A stretch of DNA of 64,000 nt, from assembly GCF_018812025.1 (NCBI RefSeq), contig NC_063044.1:71543749-71607748 (forward strand). Direction: 5' to 3'. The translations under genes and the position numbers were made by a program. Of this stretch, positions 57,846 to 64,000 are shown in pieces. The stretch is from Megalobrama amblycephala (Eukaryota > Chordata > Actinopteri > Cypriniformes > Xenocyprididae). Every line of letters starts with the position of its first letter. Position 1 is the first letter of the stretch. The notes below the pieces were generated by a model. The model did not search any database, was not told the DNA's origin, and worked only from the letters and a program-made list of their open reading frames with translations.

Positions 57846-58600
57846 CAGGGGCGTAGTTTGCGGGGGGGATGGGGGGAGGTAACCCCCCCCAATATTCAAA
57901 TCCATCAGTTACAACCCCCCCCCAATATTTCAGCATGAAAATCACAGTAGATCTATACTAACATATGTAATTCATTTATTTTGTAACAATAATTTTGTTT
58001 CTAATCGAATATGAGTTTGTCATAATAAATTAGTCAAAAAATATCCCCCTTCCATTGAACCGATTGGTAACGCCCAACCAATGAGCGTTGCACTTTCACC
58101 AAAACAACGCGAGTGGAGCTCTACTGTTTGAATGGAGAGCACGGGTAGCACCAAAAAAAGAAGAGAACCGCTGCCCAGCTGACTATATTAAACTTCTGTT
58201 CAAAGAGGGACGTTAAAAAGAATTAAGCATGTACTGAGAAGGAGGTATGAAAACATTGTAATAGCTACACTCCACATATATTTTAGCTAGCTAATCCATT
58301 GCAATTTAGCCATAACTATCAGTGTAACTGTAACCAGTTACTAAAAAAGCCGTCTATTTTGTTACTTCATTTTTCAATAGCGTCTGTAATTATCAATGAC
58401 AAAAGTATTCACATCGGTGTTTGTTTTCTTCCTCAATTAATATGACTTTTGAACGATTTAAGTAGTTCACCCATTAAAACGTCGAATCGCTGACACCTAC
58501 TGGCGGTTTCAATTTTTAACATAATTTCTTTCTTTTTAGAATCACTCCGTTATGTTAGAATTTGATGAATGGTTATAGATAAATTCTATAAAGTTATGAC

Positions 58601-58632
<32 letters not shown>

Positions 58633-58718
58633 CTAATCTTTTTAATTAAAAAAAATAATAACAGGCAGCATACCAACGCTCAACCCCCCCCAATGTTGAA
58701 ACCAAATCTACGCCCTTG
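57846..58718. mobile_element. 873-bp hAT-type non-autonomous transposon, nested
   Basis: Perfect 8-bp target duplication AACAAATG at 57838-57845 and 58719-58726. Ends CAGGGGCGTAGTTTG and inverted CAAGGGCGTAGATTTG. G-run near the left and C-run near the right end. No transposase ORF. Confidence 0.85.
58600..58631. repeat. Microsatellite (GATA)n
   Basis: About 8 units of AGAT/TAGA within the nested hAT element. Confidence 0.85.
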
Positions 58719-58959
58719 AACAAATGTATTGCTCATGGATAGTTCACATTAGTTAATACATTATGAATCTTATTGTAAAGTGTTCCCAAATAAACTGTCA
58801 AGTAATATGTAAATATTGCTATGTATTTCACTACTATATGAGATCATACAAAAAAAATGTCATAATTTAAAGCTCAATAGCATGTGAAGAGAATGATTTA
58901 CAATCACAAAACCAACTGTAAAGTGTTCATCTAGGTGTCAGGTCCAACAGTGATGCGAC

Positions 58960-58969
58960 CTCTCTCTCG

Positions 58970-59020
<51 letters not shown>
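58960..59020. repeat. Microsatellite (TC)n-(CA)n
   Basis: CTCTCTCT run followed by about 17 CA units. Confidence 0.9.
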
Positions 59021-59023
<3 letters not shown>

Positions 59024-60344
59024 TCAAAGTACATGCACATATGCTTTTTTTTTACAGATTTATCACACAATTTCTGCTTAATTCATTTTATTTTTCCTGC
59101 TCATATAAATGCTTTGGCAACACAATGTAACATTTGTATAAGCAGGATAATATATGATCAGGTAAAATAAAAATGAAAAAAAGTAGAACGAATTGTGTGA
59201 TGAACGTGTAAAAAAAAGAAGAAGAGAGAAATAGTATATATGGATGTACTTTGAGTGAGGTGTGTTTGACTATGTATATGTGCATGTGTGTACAAGAGTT
59301 TTGTAGAAGGTAGAAACGTGAATACCAATGTTGTAACTTTAGAGACGGTCCCTAAATTTGCGAATATCAAACGTTCAGTGTCAAACTAACTTTATGCCAG
59401 TATCTGCTTTCTTGGAGCCTCTATAGTATAGCTTACATAAAAAATGGTCTTTTATATCACTGTTCGAGTCCATTAAGCTGTGTTAAGAGTTTTACATGTC
59501 CTGGCAGGGGAATCCTATGACGAATGAGGGAAACCATAGTATTACAACACAGCGCCGCGATATAAAGTTAAAGAAACTAAACAACAGAGAGAAATATTTG
59601 TCTACCTCAGATTTAACGTTTGATCTGTACACCAGCATTGGGAAATAACGTTATCTTGTTCACTGTAGAGAAAGCTGTAGCCAACACAGGGAAAGTAACC
59701 GTAAAGACACTGAATTAAACATAAATGCAGCTTTTGTGTCTTTATCAGCTTTTCTGCATGTATACTGGCCCTGATAAACATCACACATTCACTTACTGCT
59801 TGCTCTAATTCTATAAATCCGTTTTTATGAATGAATGATGACTTACTAGCTGTTGCTCGTCTTTGTAAACAGCCGCTAGCGGCACCTGCTGGTGAAGAAG
59901 ACTAACAGCAGATGGATATCATGCATCGGCACTCTACTGCTTTTCCTGCAGTTCCCCGGATGTGAAATGTTGAATTTTCTGCCGAATTTAAACCGCTGAA
60001 TTTGTGGAAGCGAATTTGAAAAGTGAAATAAAATGGACTGAAAATTGCTAGTCGAATTTTAATAGTTGTATTTTTAAACAATGAATATTTTGGAAGTGAA
60101 ATCTGAAAGGTGAATATGAATAATTGAATTTTTAATAATGAAAATGTGTGTGAAATATTTTTAATTGAAATATTCACAGCTTAAATATACGACCATGTTG
60201 AATTTCAGCCTATAAAAATGCAAGCCTTAAAAATACAGTGCATCAAAATGCAAGTACAGCTAATGTAATGCATATTTTTTTTCAGTTAGTGCAATTCAAC
60301 AAGCTTTTTATTTCAAAAACATTTGGCATTAAATTACTTCCATA

Positions 60345-60620
60345 GAGAGTAAAACTGTCCTAATTTTCTAGACTTTGTCCAAACCTGCAGCTCTGAATGA
60401 ATAATAAAGACACTAGCATTAACTGATCAACAAGCAGACAGAAACTATACAACATGCTGAACTGAGAAAAATAAGCAATAACTACAAATAAATCAGAGCA
60501 TCACTTGGGTTTGTTTGTGAACATGTAAAAGACATTGAAAGTATTTATAATGGCACTGAATGACACCATTAGGACTCAGTTCTATTAGATTCATATTCTT
60601 CTGCTCATGTGGTTTTTGTG
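60345..60620. other. Flank downstream of copy E
   Basis: Part of the unit shared with 7443-7487 and 9466-9548. No gene; 3' UTR of copy E on the minus strand. Confidence 0.45.
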
Positions 60621-60623
60621 TCA

Positions 60624-63600
60624 TTATTTGACTGATTTGTGATGGTTCTTGTTCACAGAGGCATAAAGTTCACTGCAGTTTTCCTGAGATCCAGCTTTTG
60701 CTCCTCTGATGGAAGCATAAGTCACTTTATCATCACAGCGAACCTGAATGAACATCACAGTTATTGTTTCAACACACAATTATTACAGCATGATGTTTGA
60801 GCTCAATTCATGACACAAATTCAGAAGAAAACACAAACTATCATGTTGAGAGAAGCTGGACAACATCAAGGAAGTGTTTCTCACCTTCTTCTTTTGGTCT
60901 TGGTTTTTACTGTACGCAGTGACCTCAGAATAAGTCACATGATCATCTGTCTGCTCCTAAACACCAATGGAAATATGAAAAAAAGTGTCAAATATACACA
61001 AATATACACAAATGATTGAAGATGAATCATTGTTCACTGGCAGTAGGATGAATGGAAATGTTGAATGATGGTCATTGGTTCCATCATTTTTATTCTTATC
61101 TGTGAGTTTTAGACCATAAACATCTCGGTTACAAAGGTAACCCTCGTTCGCTGAAGGAGGGAATGGAGATCTATGTCGGAAAGACAGATGAATAGGAATC
61201 TCGCTACAGAGGCCAATCTACTTCGAGTTTAACTAAAACGAGCCAATGCACATTGGCATGCAATTATTTGCAGCAGCTGCTCTGCCTAGCAGCGTGGCTA
61301 TATAATGAGCAGCAGGTGCAATCCATCTCTGTTCCCTCCTTCAGGAAACGAGGATTACCTTTGTAATGGAGTCGTTCCCATTCATTCGGTCATGTTCAAT
61401 GTATTTCGGACAGACCGATGAATAGGAATCCCTACCAAAGTGCCACAGCCACTGCCCTCTTCCAGTGCCCTGTGCAAGCCTCCTGCTCCCCCTTGCCTAA
61501 AAGGATGGTGGGACAGGGCTTACACAGAGAGTGTTGATCACTGCTGTTCCGCACAACCCACTCAGTGAGATTATTGGATAACAATAGGAAGCGTGCCCTT
61601 TCCACTGGGAAAGGAACACAGCGAAAGCCATATTCTTCCCCAAAGGAGTTATGTGAAGTACATATAGACTAACCACATAGGGCTGTATTACATGTGGAAG
61701 TACTGGGGTGACTCCAACCTGATAAAAGATGGGTTCTCCCAAAGGGAAAGACACTGGCTTTGTTTAGGAGCAACTTTGGAACTACACATATGGGATCCCC
61801 ACAGGGTCACACATATGGCAACCAACCTAAATCCGGTTCTCAAGGATACAACAGAGTATAGGCCTGGTGCTGGATGCTCTGCTACGTCCGGCTGCTGAGG
61901 GAGATGGAGGACTCAACAGGGTCTGCCTGAAGAGACCAATTCGGACCCAGAGATAGAGGAAAATGCTCTTATATTGATAATTTGGGTAACATAAAAGGAA
62001 ACAAAGGGTTTATCACCCAGCCCTCCTCCAGGGAAGGGAGTGGTACGGTCACCATCTCCTGATGAGCAGTCCCGACCTTCTCTGGGTCGCCCGTCTTAGG
62101 GCCTCTTGCCCTTGGCTTTGCCTCCCTTCTTGGTGGGGGCCTGGATGGACTGGGCGCCCCACTTGCTACCAGCTCCTCGGCGTGGGTCTGGACGGGCTGG
62201 TCACCCTGCTTGAAATCAACACCACTTGGATGGAGGCTGCTGCTGCAGCACGGGAGGAAGCAGCATCTGACCGCCAGGTAGCTTCAGACTGCTTCTGTAC
62301 AGCCGAGAACTGCTGGGCGAAGTTCTCGGCTGCATTGCCAAAGAGGCCGGTCTGGGAAAGCATAGTCATCATTTATTTCAGGATTTGACTCGGGCAACGC
62401 TTCAGTTCCCAAAGGATGCAACGCAGCCAAATCATCATCTCCAGAAAAGTCTGGCTCACCCTCCAATGCAGCAATCAACATTCGATCGGTCGATACGGCT
62501 GGTACACACCTTTCAGATGGTCCAGCGCGTTCCCTCTGCAGCTCTACTGGCTGTAGAGTTCAGGAGGGATGAGGGTTCCTAGAGGGTTGGTTCCCTGAAG
62601 GAAGTGTGATCACCGTAATCCTCAGGTCACCAACACCACTGCCTGAAGCAACCCTCTGAGGAGGATTGGATCGTAACATCGACACTGGGATTCTGCCTCT
62701 TTTTAGGAGTTTTGACCTCAACTCTGAGATGGTCATCTTCTTGCAATGGGTATCCACAAACACTGTCTCAGCATGCTCGGCGCCAAGACACATAAAAAAC
62801 AGTGATCGTGAACATCCCTTGGCGCCAGGTATTGACTGCATTCAGAAACACAAATAGAATGTCATCTGACACAAGCTCTACTAGTGTAAGCTTATTCAGC
62901 ATTCTCTGCAATGCACGGTATCAGCTGTGAGAATAGCTGTTCAGCGCCACCAATAGCACACTGCCGCAGCTGCGAGCGCGGCTATTCAACACTCCCATTC
63001 AAAGTCAAAGTAATGAGTTACATGAAAGTAAGAGGAAAATATAATAAATAATAAAAATAAAATAGGTTATACAAATATTAAAAAAAAGAAAAGAAACCAA
63101 GTTAATGGATTTAAAAGACTGTGGGATGGAATAATTAAAGTGTTTGTTTCCATGAAATCATATAGGGGCATGATCATGTGCTGTGCTGCAGCCTACAGTG
63201 ATGACAACTCTGACCGGTGATTATAGAAGGTGGGTCAAGTCTTTCCAAGTCAGATGGCTCAACTACGAGTCAAGTCACAAGTCATTGTTGTCAAAGTCTA
63301 AGTCAAAGTCGAAAGTCATCTTTGATTGTCAAGTCGAGTTGCAAGTCATCAAATTTGGGCTTTGAGTCCAAGTCAAGTTCAATTCATGTGAATCAATTCC
63401 ACAACCCTGCCGACTGAATGGGAACAGTACAAATACTGTACTGTTTTATTAACATTTTTATTATAACATTTCATTATATAATCTAATACGAGTGACATAT
63501 TTCAGGATCAGAGCTTATAAACACTAATAACTCATGGATCGACCTACAATACTCACCTCAGAGTCATCAGTTCCTCTTCTGTTATCTGAAACATAACGTC

Positions 63601-63866
63601 AAGAGAATATTGATGATCAAACACATAATACAGTCTCCAATTAAACTGATTTTAGGATAATTCTAGTGCTGTAGAATAGAAACATTAAACTCTGCCTGAG
63701 AGGAATTCTGTCTAAATTACACGTTTATTTCATCAGATGTTTTGGACTTTTTGTCTGTTATATAATATGAGAAAGTGTAAAAACTCACTGTCTCTTTTTC
63801 TGCGAATCATCCAGAGAATAAGAGCAGGAAGGAGAACAGCGATTGAAACGACAACAATCACAATCA
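60624..63866 (-). CDS. IgSF receptor copy E, TM and ITIM tail exons (5' part off the window)
   Basis: Minus-strand exons: TM 63866-63789 (VIVIVVVSIAVLLPALILW, then basic RRKR), small exon 63585-63557 (NNRRGTDDSE), 60956-60885 (EQTDDHVTYSEV...) and last exon 60743-60624 (VRCDDKVTYASI..., ELYASV, TAA). Phases 1, 1-0, 0, 0 fit and all borders are AG/GT. Two ITIMs (VTYSEV, VTYASI) point to an inhibitory receptor that recruits SH2 phosphatases. TM has no charged residue, unlike C and D. Ig exons should lie right of base 64000. The large intron 60957-63556 holds DIRS-derived sequence. No lesion is seen. Confidence 0.75.
61120..61935. mobile_element. DIRS-type terminal sequence with inverted and direct repeats
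   Basis: GGTTACAAAGGTAACCCTCG (61128) is inverted at 61345-61372 (AACGAGGATTACCTTTGTAA), while GACAGATGAATAGGAATC-like blocks (61182, 61413) are direct repeats. This mix is in line with DIRS end structures. No coding region. Confidence 0.4.
61945..62930 (-). pseudogene. DIRS-like gag relic in an intron of copy E
   Basis: Paralogue of 10080-11035. The minus frame is split (62841-62560 and 62481-62284), and small deletions near 62277 and 62752 break it further. Confidence 0.55.
62931..63550. other. Unassigned intron sequence of copy E
   Basis: AT-rich; a short run of CAAGTC-like words (63236-63375, AAGTCAAAGTCGAAAGTC) is a degenerate tandem repeat. No gene seen. Confidence 0.4.
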
Positions 63867-64000
63867 CTGAGAGAGAGACGACAGAGAGACACATTCAGCA
63901 TTATATATATATATATATTTAAAATGTGATACTTGTGATGAGGATTTCATAGAAATTTCAGTTTTATAATAAGTTTATTATAAATGATAAGTGATTGTCA

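Larger units (their letters stand above)
57629..58787. mobile_element. hAT-like MITE with AACACTTTA ends, nested
   Basis: Ends GGTAACACTTTATA and inverted GGGAACACTTTACAATA. Flanks AAATAAAA and AAATAAAC fit an 8-bp duplication with one change. Itself interrupted by the next element. Confidence 0.6.
56479..60344. mobile_element. 3.9 kb fold-back element with about 1.0 kb inverted arms
   Basis: Arms 56479-57513 and 59303-60344 are inverted copies (start TATGGAAGTAATTTAATGCC) with few differences. GAGAGT is duplicated at 56473-56478 and 60345-60350. The empty site exists at 7443-7452. Each arm has the same 60-codon frame (57040-57222 plus, 59784-59602 minus), of no known family. The centre holds nested hAT-type elements and microsatellites. 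No transposase. Confidence 0.85.

Overview
The window looks like a piece of a ray-finned fish genome, most likely a cyprinid. It has intron-containing immunoglobulin-superfamily (IgSF) receptor genes with teleost-style two-domain architecture, L2-type LINEs whose ORF1 carries an esterase, Rex1/CR1-like LINEs, DIRS-like and Ty3/Gypsy retrotransposons, Tc1 ends, hAT and Harbinger MITEs, and tRNA- and 5S-derived SINEs. No prokaryotic, CRISPR or viral replicon features are seen. The species is an inference.

The only host genes I can support are members of one IgSF receptor family, all on the minus strand. Copy A (2064 to the left edge) has signal peptide, D1, D2, two stalk exons and a TM exon; its tail lies off the window. 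Copy B (16389 to about 9549) is broken up: a 3.2 kb LINE sits 3 nt inside the D2 exon, the stalk and TM exons are missing, and two ITIM tail exons remain at 9.5-9.9 kb. Copy C (31706-29380) reads as a complete 8-exon gene of 363 codons. Copy D (54261-51772) is a close relative of A and C with a D1 frameshift and a D2 stop. Copy E (63866-60624, entering from the right edge) shows a TM exon and an ITIM-bearing tail. Relics of the family's 5' flank lie at 19.1-19.4 kb (plus strand) and 55.87-55.99 kb. Family assignment (DICP/NITR-like innate receptors) is inferred from architecture. C and D have a short tail without tyrosines and a Glu in the TM; E and the B tail carry two ITIMs. This suggests one cluster with inhibitory and non-ITIM members.

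Most of the rest is transposon. 2.4-7.0 kb: an L2 LINE split by a compound LTR element (three LTRs, two internal regions). 7.5-9.5 kb: L2 LINE ending in a SINE-like tail. 10-11.5 kb: DIRS gag relic and a Tc1 end. 12.3-15.6 kb: near full-length Rex1/CR1-like LINE. 17 kb: GC-rich TIR element. 19.5-20.8 kb: DIRS recombinase relic and a 5S-derived SINE. 21-27.8 kb: chromodomain Gypsy on the minus strand, split by a 3.4 kb block that holds a candidate solo LTR. 32.4-36.6 kb: related plus-strand Gypsy with two LTRs and a perfect 5-bp target duplication. 37-47.1 kb: three L2 LINE copies with nested elements. 47.15-50.5 kb: Gypsy element with SCAN-like Gag and PR-INT-RT order (Gmr1-like). 56.5-60.3 kb: a 3.9 kb fold-back element with nested hAT-type elements. 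61-63 kb: DIRS-derived sequence in an intron of E.

The layout fits repeated segmental duplication of a receptor gene plus flanking repeats. Shared repeat insertions, a shared microinversion (A and D) and empty or filled sites (7.4 versus 56.5-60.3 kb) give a relative order of events.
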